DNA from: Cyanobacteria bacterium SZAS LIN-3
GTDB lineage: Bacteria > Cyanobacteriota > Vampirovibrionia > Obscuribacterales > Obscuribacteraceae
Direction: 5' to 3'
Assembly: GCA_018266215.1 (NCBI GenBank)
Contig: JAFEAV010000029.1
Coordinates: 1 to 64,000 of the forward strand
DNA: 64,000 bases
Below the pieces are notes generated by a model. The model was not told where the DNA came from. It searched no databases and worked only from the letters and a program-made list of their open reading frames with translations. Made by a program: the position numbers and the translations under genes. Within the stretch, counting starts at the first letter, position 1. Every line of letters begins with the position of its first letter. Positions 25,370 through 33,576 of this stretch are shown one piece after another.

Positions 25370-26386
25370 ATGTCCAAGCGAAACACTTCCGGCTTCGTGC
25401 CGAATCAGCTCCTTCTGGATATCGCTTCCCTGAATGCCGGGAACCTGTCCGCAATCGAGACCATCGCCGCCACCCAGCGCATCGCGCAGGCCGCCGCCAA
25501 GGGCACGGTCCGCTACAAGATCGCCAAGGGCGCGTCCGAGCGTCAGATCTACACCGCCGGCAACGCCTCGCGCCTGCCGGGCACCAAGGCCCGCTTCGAA
25601 GGCGACAAGGCCACCTCGGATAACGTCGTCAACGACGCCTACGAGTTCCACGGCAAGATGCGCGATTTCCTGCTCCAGGTCTTCAAGCGCAACTCCATCG
25701 ACGGCGCCGGCATGAACCTCATCGGCACGGTCCACTACGGAAAGGGTTACAACAACGCTTTCTGGAACGGCCAGCAGATGACCTACGGCGACGGCGATCA
25801 GCAGATCTTCGCCACCTTCGTCCTGATCGATGTCATCGGTCACGAGATGTTCCACGGCGTCACCGAGCACACCTCGGGCCTGGAGTACTCCGGTGAGTCC
25901 GGCGCCCTGAACGAGAGCATGTCGGACGTCTTCGGCGTCTGCCTGCGTCAGTGGGCGAACGGCCACGACGTCACCCAGGACAGCTGGCTCGTCGGCCCCG
26001 GCATCTTCACCTCCAAGGTCAAGGGTGCAGCTCTGCGCTCCATGACCGCTCCGGGTACGGCCTACAACGATCCGCGCCTCGGCAAGGATCCGCAGCCGGA
26101 CCACTACTCGAAGCTCTACACCGGCAGCTCCGACAACGGCGGCGTGCACATCAACTCGGGCATCCCGAACAAGGCCTTCGCGACCTTCGCGATCGCCGTC
26201 GGCGGGAAGTCCTGGGATGTCGCCCTGCCCGTCTGGTTCGAGTCCAACTGCGGTGCCAACCGCGTCGGGCCGAACGCCGACTTCTCCGACTTCGCCAAGA
26301 AGACGGTCGACAACTGCACCAAGATGTTCCCGCAGCACGTCGCGGCGCTGAAGAGCGCCTGGAACGGCGTCGGCGTCACCGTCTAA
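25370..26386 (+). CDS. Protealysin-like M4 metallopeptidase
   Basis: Protein of 338 residues of the thermolysin family, starting at ATG after AAAGGAAA. Zinc site HEMFH (H158, E159, H162) with third ligand E182 in ALNESMSD, and the catalytic histidine in DNGGVHINSGIPNKAF near 253. There is no signal peptide and no long FTP propeptide; instead a short N-terminal piece (GFVPNQLLLDIASLN) resembles the small propeptide of protealysin-type enzymes. Those are often cytoplasmic or leaderless and act on host or self proteins. The protein inhibitor (emfourin) often found next to protealysin genes is not visible here. Upstream are long structured leader sequences. Confidence 0.9.
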   Translation: MSKRNTSGFVPNQLLLDIASLNAGNLSAIETIAATQRIAQAAAKGTVRYKIAKGASERQIYTAGNASRLPGTKARFEGDKATSDNVVNDAYEFHGKMRDFLLQVFKRNSIDGAGMNLIGTVHYGKGYNNAFWNGQQMTYGDGDQQIFATFVLIDVIGHEMFHGVTEHTSGLEYSGESGALNESMSDVFGVCLRQWANGHDVTQDSWLVGPGIFTSKVKGAALRSMTAPGTAYNDPRLGKDPQPDHYSKLYTGSSDNGGVHINSGIPNKAFATFAIAVGGKSWDVALPVWFESNCGANRVGPNADFSDFAKKTVDNCTKMFPQHVAALKSAWNGVGVTV

Positions 26387-26696
26387 GTCTACGAGTCGAT
26401 TCTGCTCCGGCAGAAGCGATAAGCAGCAGTCAACGTTTCATTCTTTGGGTCGTCCACCGGGCTTCCTCTTAAGGGAGTCGCGGTAAGCGTCTCGGGCACT
26501 ACTTGGTCTCCGCCGGGCAAATTGATCGCCCGGTTGCTTTTTGAGACCCGTCCGAGATGGCCCCGCGGCTCCTGAGGAAGCCCTGGTGGAACGGCCTTTT
26601 CCCCAAGTCATCCGGATGTACCGGATGGCCAGTCACGACAAGCCGATTTGAATTTGAAATACGGCTGAACCAAAGATCAAGATTAAGGAGCTCATC
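26387..26696. other. Intergenic leader region between M4 and acyl-CoA dehydrogenase genes
   Basis: Holds the terminator-like structure at 26491-26556 and a small hairpin ATCCGG-atgta-CCGGAT at 26610-26626. No coding frame is convincing. Confidence 0.5.
26491..26556 (+). terminator. Terminator-like nested stem-loop
   Basis: Core CCGGGC (26513-26518) and GCCCGG (26528-26533) followed by TTGCTTTTT looks like a rho-independent terminator for the M4 gene. It is nested in GGTCTC (26505-26510)/GAGACC (26543-26548) and CTCGG (26491-26495)/CCGAG (26552-26556), so an extended or attenuating fold is also possible. Confidence 0.6.
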
Positions 26697-28697
26697 ATGA
26701 GCGAGAACAATAAGAATAAGAACAATCCTACCGGTCAGAATGGTCAGCAGGACGATAACCTTGCCGAGCAGGTGCTCAAGCAGGGTGGCAAGAGCGCCGA
26801 GGAAGTCGAGCGCATGGGTAAGCTGGACCGCGGTGACGACCAGTTCGAACTGACGTTCGACGAGAAGTTCCGCACCACCGGATCCCCCGTGCACCGGGCT
26901 GTGTGGAGCAACAAGACTCCCCTGGCCATGTTCGCTCCCCAGAGCACACTGGCGGCGTCCAACGACCGCGAAAAGGCATACCTTGCCCAGATGGACAAGT
27001 GCATCGCCTTCGTCGCGGCTCACGTCAAGGCTGGCACCGTATATGGTGCTGACAACAAGGTCTCGCAGGCTGTCCTCGACGGTCTGTCCGAGCTCGGCTA
27101 CTGGGGCGCACTCATCGATCCCAAGTTCGGGGGATGGGGCGCTTCCATTACCCACTTCATGCATTTCCTCACCCGAATGGCCTCGGAAGGTGATGCGACG
27201 ATTGCCGGGATGGCTTCCATCCACGGCTGCATCGGTCTCGTCGACCCGGTCAGCTCGTTCGGTTCCGACGCGCAGAAGGCCAAGTACCTGCCGCTCCTCC
27301 AGAGCAAGGTGCTGTCCGCTTTCGCGTTGACCGAGCCGGGTGCCGGTTCCGACCTGACGGCGCTGCGGACCACCGCGGTGCTCGAGGGTGACAACTACCG
27401 GGTGAACGGCAAGAAGCTGTTCATCTCCAACATTCTCCCTGGCCGCACCATCGCCCTGGTGGCGCTGCTGGAGGGCAAGCCGGTGGTTCTGATCGCCGAC
27501 CTGCCCGCCGAGGAGAACGAGCATTTCCAGCTGGATCGCTACGGCATCCACGCTGTGCAGCACATCCACAACTACGGCATCATCTTCAAGGATTTCCTTG
27601 TGCCCAAGGAGAACCTCCTGGTGCCGACCGCCGGTGACGGTCTGCAGATCGCCTATCACGGATTGAACCGTGGTCGCGTCGCTCTCTGCGCCAACGCCGC
27701 CGGTACCATGCGGGTCCTGCTCAAGAGCATGGTGCCCTGGAACGACTACCGCTGGACTTACGGCGACAAGATCGGCAACCGCGAGCTCGTGCTCAAGCGC
27801 GTCGGTCGTACCGCCGCTTCCATCGTCGGCGCGGACGCCCTGGTCGAGTGGTGCTCTTCTCTGCTTGACGCGGGCTACCGCGGCGAGCTGGAGTGCATCG
27901 TGGCTAAGGTGTTCGGCTCGGAGGCCCTCAAGGAGGTGACCATCGAGAACGCCCTCAAGACCCACGGCGGCCGCTCCTTCCTCAAGGGCCACGTGATTGG
28001 CGACAACCTCCATGACTTCCTCGCCCCCATGATTTACGAGGGCGAGGGCGAGATGCTCTCCATGGCGGAGTTCAAGTCGCTGGTCAAGGACCATGGCGTC
28101 AAGTTCATGGGTCCCATCGCTTCCCGTCTGGGCAAGCACGGCATCAAGGCCTTCAACCCGATCGACGCCATCAAGGTGTGGAATCCGGGCAAGGCTTTCC
28201 AGGCGATCCGCACCATGTGGATCCTGCGTCGGGAGCTCTTCCCGATTGCGCTCTGGATGGGCAAGACCGTGCTCGGTGGCAAGGATAAGCAGAAGGTGCA
28301 GGGCATGGACGCGCGGCTCGCGAAGCACGTGGCGTTCGCGCTCAAGAACTTCCGCGCCTTGAAGATGAAGGTGCACAACACCATGACCACCTACCAGATG
28401 AAGCTGGCTGACCGTCAGTGCATCATGGTCGACCTCTCTATGGAGGTGCAGCGCACGGTGACGATCCTCGCCGCCGCGCAGTACGCGCACTCCCGCGGAG
28501 ACGAGGCGACGATTCTTGCCGCCGACGTCCTCTGCCAGGATCTGACCCGCAAGATCAAGCCCAGCCGCGAGTCTGCCAACTACTTCCGCTCCTGCGTGAA
28601 GCTTGGCCAGCTCGTTGCCGAGGGCAAGTTCAAGCAGATCGAGAACACCGCCGACAGCGCGTTGCTTCGTACCTACGAAAACAACGCCCAGCGCTAA
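26697..28697 (+). CDS. Acyl-CoA dehydrogenase with C-terminal extension
   Basis: FAD enzyme of 666 residues catalysing the first, alpha-beta dehydrogenation step of fatty-acid oxidation. Recognisable: N-terminal helical domain (ALIDPKFGGWGASITHF), flavin-contact segment AFALTEPGAGSDLTAL, the beta domain, and the GLNRGRVALCANAAGTMRVLL helix with later THGGRSFLKGH and ALKTHGGR. The first 45 residues are low-complexity and polar. It extends about 200 residues beyond the 380-residue core with helical sequence, as in very-long-chain or ACAD9-like enzymes. Strong AAGGAG ribosome site. The next gene, another acyl-CoA dehydrogenase, is on the same strand 243 bases on. Confidence 0.9.
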   Translation: MSENNKNKNNPTGQNGQQDDNLAEQVLKQGGKSAEEVERMGKLDRGDDQFELTFDEKFRTTGSPVHRAVWSNKTPLAMFAPQSTLAASNDREKAYLAQMDKCIAFVAAHVKAGTVYGADNKVSQAVLDGLSELGYWGALIDPKFGGWGASITHFMHFLTRMASEGDATIAGMASIHGCIGLVDPVSSFGSDAQKAKYLPLLQSKVLSAFALTEPGAGSDLTALRTTAVLEGDNYRVNGKKLFISNILPGRTIALVALLEGKPVVLIADLPAEENEHFQLDRYGIHAVQHIHNYGIIFKDFLVPKENLLVPTAGDGLQIAYHGLNRGRVALCANAAGTMRVLLKSMVPWNDYRWTYGDKIGNRELVLKRVGRTAASIVGADALVEWCSSLLDAGYRGELECIVAKVFGSEALKEVTIENALKTHGGRSFLKGHVIGDNLHDFLAPMIYEGEGEMLSMAEFKSLVKDHGVKFMGPIASRLGKHGIKAFNPIDAIKVWNPGKAFQAIRTMWILRRELFPIALWMGKTVLGGKDKQKVQGMDARLAKHVAFALKNFRALKMKVHNTMTTYQMKLADRQCIMVDLSMEVQRTVTILAAAQYAHSRGDEATILAADVLCQDLTRKIKPSRESANYFRSCVKLGQLVAEGKFKQIENTADSALLRTYENNAQR

Positions 28698-28761
28698 TTC
28701 TTTGAATTAGGGCGGTCTGACGATGTAATCACTGCTTTTATTTCTTTCAAAAAGGTCGGGC

Positions 28762-28823
28762 CCGTCGGCGGTCACAGGTTGCCTCGCAACCAGTCAACCT
28801 CAAGTTGATGTGACTGCCGGCGG
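28762..28823 (+). ncRNA. Candidate structured leader RNA (three-way junction)
   Basis: An outer stem of 15 pairs (28762-28776 with 28809-28823, two of them G-U) encloses two hairpins: GGTTGC-CTC-GCAACC (28777-28782/28786-28791) and TCAAC-CTCAA-GTTGA (28794-28808), joined by AG. The GTTG/CAAC segments of the two hairpins can also pair with each other, so alternative folds exist. It is 118 bases upstream of the FadE-like start and lacks a T-tract. I do not recognise a known riboswitch class. Confidence 0.5.
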
Positions 28824-28940
28824 TGTCCCTCCCTTTCGCGCACACCTGCCACCGGAGGCCCCGGCGATGACGACATCGTCAGGCCGTGCTCTCCGGTCCT
28901 GTGTGTTTCCCGAAACCCTTTGAATCAATGGACTAAACCA

Positions 28941-31241
28941 ATGAAACATGAAAACGTGAACCGCCCGGTCAAGGCGAATCGGGTTCGTGGTCCGAGCGCC
29001 GCTCTGATGAGCTTCATGCGCGCCCGGAAAATGCTCCCGAAGATTTCCGCGACCGAGCGTCAGGCTCTCGAAGCCGGACACGTCTGGATCGATGGCGATC
29101 TCTTTGCCGGCAAACCGGACTTCACAGCGCTGATGAAGCAGCCCTACAACAAGCTGTCGGCGCGTGAACAGGCCTTCCTCGAAGGGCCCTGCACCGAGTT
29201 GTGCCGCATGCTCAACGACCGCGCCTGGGACATCAACCAGACGCGCAAGGTCCCCGATGAGGTGCTGAGCTTCATCAAGACCAATGGCTTTATGGGCATG
29301 CTCATCCCGACGGAATACGGCGGCCTGGGCTTCTCCTGGCTGGCCATCTCCACCGTGCTGCAGACCCTCAACCAGGTCTCGGTCGGTGCGACGACTTTCG
29401 TCACCATCGCCAACTCACTGTCCGCCGCGGAGCTGATCAAGCACTACGGCACCAAGGAGCAGAAGGACCACTACCTGCCGCGTCTGGCGTCGGGTGAAAT
29501 GGTTCCCTGCTTCGGTCTGACCGAGCCCAAGGCCGGCTCGGATGCCGCCAGCATCGAAGCCAGCGGCGTCGTCTTCAAGGATGCCGACGGCCAGCTCAAG
29601 CTGCGCATGAACTTCGAGAAGCGCTACATGACCCTCGGTCCGGTCGCCGACCTGACCACCCTGGCCTGCCAGGTGTTCGACCCCGAGCATCTGCTCGGTC
29701 GCGTCGACGACAAGGGCGAAGCCACCGCCGACATCGGCATCACCTGCGTGCTTCTGCACCGCGGGACCCCGGGCTTCACCAGCGGCGAGCACCACCTGCC
29801 CATCGGCGATCCGTTCTACAACGGTCCGCTGCACGGCAAGGACGTCGTCGTCTCCATGGACAACATCGTCGGCGGTGTTGACGGTGCGGGCATTGGCTGG
29901 CGCATGCTGATGGAACAGCTGGCCGGTGGTCGGGCGATTTCGCTCCCGGCCGGTGCCATCGCCGGCATGAACCTCTCTGCCACCGCCGCCAGTGCCTACT
30001 CGATGGTGCGCCGTCAGTTCGGCATGTCCATCGGCGTGATGGACGGCATCGCCGAGAAGGTGGCCTTCATCAACGGCATGGCCTATATGATGGAAGCCGC
30101 TCGTGTCGGCGTCTGCTCGGCCATCGACGGCGACATCAAGCCGCCGGTCGTGTCGGGCGCGCTCAAGCTGATCTCCACCGAGGTCGGCGCCGAGACCGTC
30201 ATTGCCGGTATGGACATCATGGCCGGCGCCGGTGTGATGCAGGGCCCGAGCAACATCCTCGGCCGTCTCTACGGTTCGCTCCCCGTGGGCAAGACCGTGG
30301 AAGGCGCCAGCATCATGACCCGCACGATGCTCACCTACGGGCAGGGCGCGACGCGCTGCCACCCGTACGCTCTGCGCGTCGTCGAGGCGCTGGAGCAGGA
30401 CAATCCGTCGGCTTTCCGCAAGTCGCTGCTGGGCTGGGTCGGGCACGTCGTGCTCGGCTTCGGTCGCAACTTCCGCCTGGACCTCCTGCGCGGTCGTACC
30501 GGCGGCTTGCCCTCGGGCGTGGCCAAGGAGACCAAGTCCTACTACCGTCGTCTGGCCTGGGCTGCCTCTCGTTTCGGCAAGCTCACCGACCTGGCGCTGC
30601 TGACGCAGGGCGCCAAACTGAAGGTGCTGGGCATGCTGTCCGGCCGCTTCTGCGACGCCTTCACCTGGATGTTCCTGGCCGAGATGGCCCTGTTGCGCTA
30701 CGAGCGCGAGGGTCGCCGCAAGGAAGACCTGCCCCTGCTGTCGTACTCGGTCGAGTACGCGCTGCATAAGGTGCAGGTTGCCTTCGAGGGCATCTACAGC
30801 AACTTCGACTTCCCCGTCCTGGGCTTCTGCATGCGCACCCTGGGCAAGTCCCTGCTGCGCCTGAACAGCCTGTCGGCCGGTCCTTCGGACAGGCTGACGA
30901 AGAAGGCGGCTGCCACCATGCAGACGTACAACGACCAGTTCAAGCGTCTCTCCGCCGGCACTTTCATGCCGGAAGAGGACAAGCTGGGCCTGGGTCGTCT
31001 GCTCAAGGCTTTCCGTCTGGAAACCGAGTCGCGTCCCGTCGTGGCCAAGATCGTCGCCGCACAGCGGGCCAAGACCCTGCGCCGCAGCGACATCCGTCCG
31101 GCTCTGGTGGACGAAGCGATGGGCGGTGGTGTGATTTCGGCCGACGAGGCCAAGCTGCTCCACGACGCCTACCAGGCCATGAGCGATGCGATCACGGTCG
31201 ACACGTTCGAGCCTGCGGAGTTTTTCCTCCCCAAGCACTAA
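28941..31241 (+). CDS. FadE-like acyl-CoA dehydrogenase
   Basis: Protein of about 766 residues resembling the large bacterial FadE enzymes. Start at the ATG; a TTG seven codons upstream is possible and neither has a strong ribosome site. Landmarks: MGMLIPTEYGGLGFSWLAIS, CFGLTEPKAGSDAASIEASGV (flavin and substrate contacts), HLPIGDPFYNGPLHGKDVVVSMDNIVGG, RAISLPAGAIAGMNL, and a long C-terminal helical domain (DUF1974-type) from about 490 on. It oxidises acyl-CoA at the membrane face with electrons going to the respiratory chain. Preceded by a candidate structured RNA. Clear terminator downstream. Confidence 0.92.
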   Translation: MKHENVNRPVKANRVRGPSAALMSFMRARKMLPKISATERQALEAGHVWIDGDLFAGKPDFTALMKQPYNKLSAREQAFLEGPCTELCRMLNDRAWDINQTRKVPDEVLSFIKTNGFMGMLIPTEYGGLGFSWLAISTVLQTLNQVSVGATTFVTIANSLSAAELIKHYGTKEQKDHYLPRLASGEMVPCFGLTEPKAGSDAASIEASGVVFKDADGQLKLRMNFEKRYMTLGPVADLTTLACQVFDPEHLLGRVDDKGEATADIGITCVLLHRGTPGFTSGEHHLPIGDPFYNGPLHGKDVVVSMDNIVGGVDGAGIGWRMLMEQLAGGRAISLPAGAIAGMNLSATAASAYSMVRRQFGMSIGVMDGIAEKVAFINGMAYMMEAARVGVCSAIDGDIKPPVVSGALKLISTEVGAETVIAGMDIMAGAGVMQGPSNILGRLYGSLPVGKTVEGASIMTRTMLTYGQGATRCHPYALRVVEALEQDNPSAFRKSLLGWVGHVVLGFGRNFRLDLLRGRTGGLPSGVAKETKSYYRRLAWAASRFGKLTDLALLTQGAKLKVLGMLSGRFCDAFTWMFLAEMALLRYEREGRRKEDLPLLSYSVEYALHKVQVAFEGIYSNFDFPVLGFCMRTLGKSLLRLNSLSAGPSDRLTKKAAATMQTYNDQFKRLSAGTFMPEEDKLGLGRLLKAFRLETESRPVVAKIVAAQRAKTLRRSDIRPALVDEAMGGGVISADEAKLLHDAYQAMSDAITVDTFEPAEFFLPKH

Positions 31242-31253
31242 CCCCGTTTTGCA

Positions 31254-31286
31254 GGAAGCCCGAGTAATCGGGCTTCCTTGCTTTTC
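31254..31286 (+). terminator. Rho-independent terminator
   Basis: Perfect arms GGAAGCCCGA and TCGGGCTTCC with a GTAA loop followed by TTGCTTTTC, 12 bases after the FadE-like stop. Confidence 0.88.
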
Positions 31287-31378
31287 TCTCTCACTAGCTG
31301 CATCGGCCTCGGCCTCGACACCAGTCGGGGCCGAGCTTTGCGGCCAAAAGGCCTAACAGCCAATAGACAGGAGTTCCT

Positions 31379-33475
31379 ATGAAGAACAGTTCAAGTAAAA
31401 CCGACCTGATTGTCTTGAATGTCGGTCAGAAGGGTGACGGCAATCACCGCGGCCACAACGGCCCGTGCTGCCGCCCCCACGTGGTCATCTGTCCCGGTTC
31501 CGGTGAAAAGGATTTCCCCTTCCCCGACGCCGAGACTCTCACTGTGCGTGCCCTGGCTCGCTACAAGAAGAAGTTGCGCGCGGCCAGGAACGAAAAGGAA
31601 AAGGCTGCAAAAGCCCCTTTTGACCAGGCCGATGGCGATAACAGCCACGAACCCGTCATCGGCGTCAAGTATGACCCCATCTTCGACCCCTCCCTGGGCC
31701 TCAAGAACCTGAATCTCCCACAGCCGGTCAAGCTCATCCCGCAGACGCAAGAGTCCAAGGATGATCAGGTCGACGGCACGCTTTTCGTGGCTGCCGGTGG
31801 GCTCGCAGGGTTGCTCGAAGACGGCAAGTACGATGCCATCGCCGCCGAGCGTTTCGACGACTACGACGACAAAGTGGCCTGGGCTCGCAACAACTGGCCC
31901 CAGCGCTACCAGGCCGCAATCTCCAGCCTCTCTGACCAACTCGGTCAGCTGCGGCAGGTTTACGTCAGCTCGCTGCCTCTGACCATGGACGGTCTGCGCT
32001 CGCAGAACCCGGGCGTGCCGGAAGGAAGCTTGCTGGAAGCGGCCAAGCATCTGCTCGACGAAGAGTTGCAGCAGATCATCACCGTGGTCAAGATCTACAC
32101 CGACCCGTTCGGTCAGTCGCGCAGCGGCAAGTACAAGGAGTTGGAAGCGGTCGTTTTCGCCGTCGAGCAGGCCTACGCTCTGTTCGAAGGTTGCGACCCC
32201 AACAACCCCCTCACTTCCGAGGACGTGCAGACTCGTCTGAAGACCCGTGTCTTCGGCGTCGGCAACGTCTTCCTGGCGCGCTTCTCGGACCAGGGCCCGG
32301 CGACGATCCCCGGCACTCGCGGCCCTATCGGCGCTCACGCGCTGGAAGTGCCGCACAACGAGCGCAACATCATCCCGATCATGCTCACCCTTTATATGCA
32401 TGAGTTCCGCCACGACATTTTCCACGATGTGGATGGTCTGGGCGATGAACTGACGCAGGTGGTGGCGCAGGCGATCGGTGAGGCCTACGAGAAGGGCGAG
32501 CTCAAGCTGACGCGCGAGACGACCTCCCTGGGCCGCCAGAAGGTCCCCACCGTGCAGTTGCTGATCAAGGCTTTTGCCGACATGATCGGCGAGGTCGACG
32601 CCGACACTTCCGGTGGCGTCCTGCTCAGCGGTCCGGCTTTCTCCTACAACACGCTGTCCACCTTCTCTGCCTTCAACTCGCAGCGCAAGGGCATCTTCAA
32701 CCAGCGCAAGCTGCTTCGTACCGGGTCCGGCTACGAGTTGACGAAGACGGCAAACGGTCAGGTTGCGCTCAGCTTCCTGCCGCACCCGCCGGACTACATC
32801 CGCGCCTTCATCATCGCCGCTGCCCTGGACGAGATCGGCTTCCCTGCCGAAGCTCAGCAGTGCCGCAAGATCGCCGATCAGGCGGTGGGCAAGCGCAACA
32901 TCCCCGAGTTCATCACCTGGGATGACGTCAACGGCACCAAGGAAAAGCGTGGCCCGCAGGTGCGCATCGCCGTCGAAGATCTGAAGCGTGTGGCGCCGAT
33001 CGTGGTCAAGGCCCTGATCCGCACTCCGCTCAAGTCGCTCGGTGGCGTTTCCACGACCGAGATCATCAACTGGACGCAGAAGAGCCAGGACAAGTGCGAC
33101 CTTCTGACCGGGCTCCTCATGGCCGGTCAGCGTGATGTGCCGACCGACAAGGGCGACATCCACGTCACGCACGTGATCTCCGCCTGCACCATGGCCTACT
33201 GGGGTCTGTGCAAGTCCGGCATGCATCCTCGCGATGCGGTCGACATCGTCGTGCCCGGTGGCCTGAACATGATCCTCCAGGTGCGCAAGCGCATCGAAGA
33301 GCTTCATGCCAAGGCGCTGGCAGCCGAGGCCGCGGCTCATACCCCGGTCAACGGCAACGACAGCCAGGTCGCGGGCGAGCCCGAGACCGATGACGACGAC
33401 ACCGAGGATGGTGGCGACGGCTCCGACGACAACGCGACTGGTCAGCCGCCCGTTGCTCCTGCCGACAAGCAGTAA
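31379..33475 (+). CDS. Uncharacterised HEXXH protein (putative metalloprotease)
   Basis: Protein of 698 residues that I cannot place in a known family. ATG follows AGGAG. The single striking motif is HEFRHDIFHDVDG, an HEXXH site (H341, E342, H345) with a further histidine at 349; acidic residues in FADMIGEVDADTSGG about 80 residues on could supply the third zinc ligand. The N-terminus has a short basic, Cys-containing segment (GPCCRPHVVICPGSG). The middle is soluble and helical; the last 50 residues are acidic, Asp/Gly/Glu-rich low complexity. No signal peptide. Location beside two M1 and one M4 peptidase genes, and the same strong codon bias, is consistent with a role in protein turnover, but enzymatic activity is inferred from one motif only. 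Confidence 0.6.
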   Translation: MKNSSSKTDLIVLNVGQKGDGNHRGHNGPCCRPHVVICPGSGEKDFPFPDAETLTVRALARYKKKLRAARNEKEKAAKAPFDQADGDNSHEPVIGVKYDPIFDPSLGLKNLNLPQPVKLIPQTQESKDDQVDGTLFVAAGGLAGLLEDGKYDAIAAERFDDYDDKVAWARNNWPQRYQAAISSLSDQLGQLRQVYVSSLPLTMDGLRSQNPGVPEGSLLEAAKHLLDEELQQIITVVKIYTDPFGQSRSGKYKELEAVVFAVEQAYALFEGCDPNNPLTSEDVQTRLKTRVFGVGNVFLARFSDQGPATIPGTRGPIGAHALEVPHNERNIIPIMLTLYMHEFRHDIFHDVDGLGDELTQVVAQAIGEAYEKGELKLTRETTSLGRQKVPTVQLLIKAFADMIGEVDADTSGGVLLSGPAFSYNTLSTFSAFNSQRKGIFNQRKLLRTGSGYELTKTANGQVALSFLPHPPDYIRAFIIAAALDEIGFPAEAQQCRKIADQAVGKRNIPEFITWDDVNGTKEKRGPQVRIAVEDLKRVAPIVVKALIRTPLKSLGGVSTTEIINWTQKSQDKCDLLTGLLMAGQRDVPTDKGDIHVTHVISACTMAYWGLCKSGMHPRDAVDIVVPGGLNMILQVRKRIEELHAKALAAEAAAHTPVNGNDSQVAGEPETDDDDTEDGGDGSDDNATGQPPVAPADKQ

Positions 33476-33500
33476 GCACTAAGCGGAAACCAACTTCTCA

Positions 33501-33546
33501 GGCGGCGCAGGACGATGCACAAGGCATTGTTTTGCGCCGCCCTTTG
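33501..33546 (+). terminator. Stem-loop terminator candidate
   Basis: GGCGGCGCA (33501-33509) pairs perfectly with TGCGCCGCC (33533-33541), followed by CTTTGT. It lies between the HEXXH-protein gene and the next gene. Confidence 0.6.
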
Positions 33547-33576
33547 TACAAAATAATAATCTGAGGTTTCAAACCC

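Noticed and set aside
26499..31238. Long minus-strand frames across the two acyl-CoA dehydrogenase genes
   Set aside because: Both overlap plus-strand enzymes with complete family motifs; composition is antisense-like.
31391..33340. Minus-strand frame of 649 codons opposite the HEXXH protein
   Set aside because: The plus-strand frame has the better ribosome site, a plausible start, terminators on both sides and protein-like composition, so the reverse frame is a shadow.
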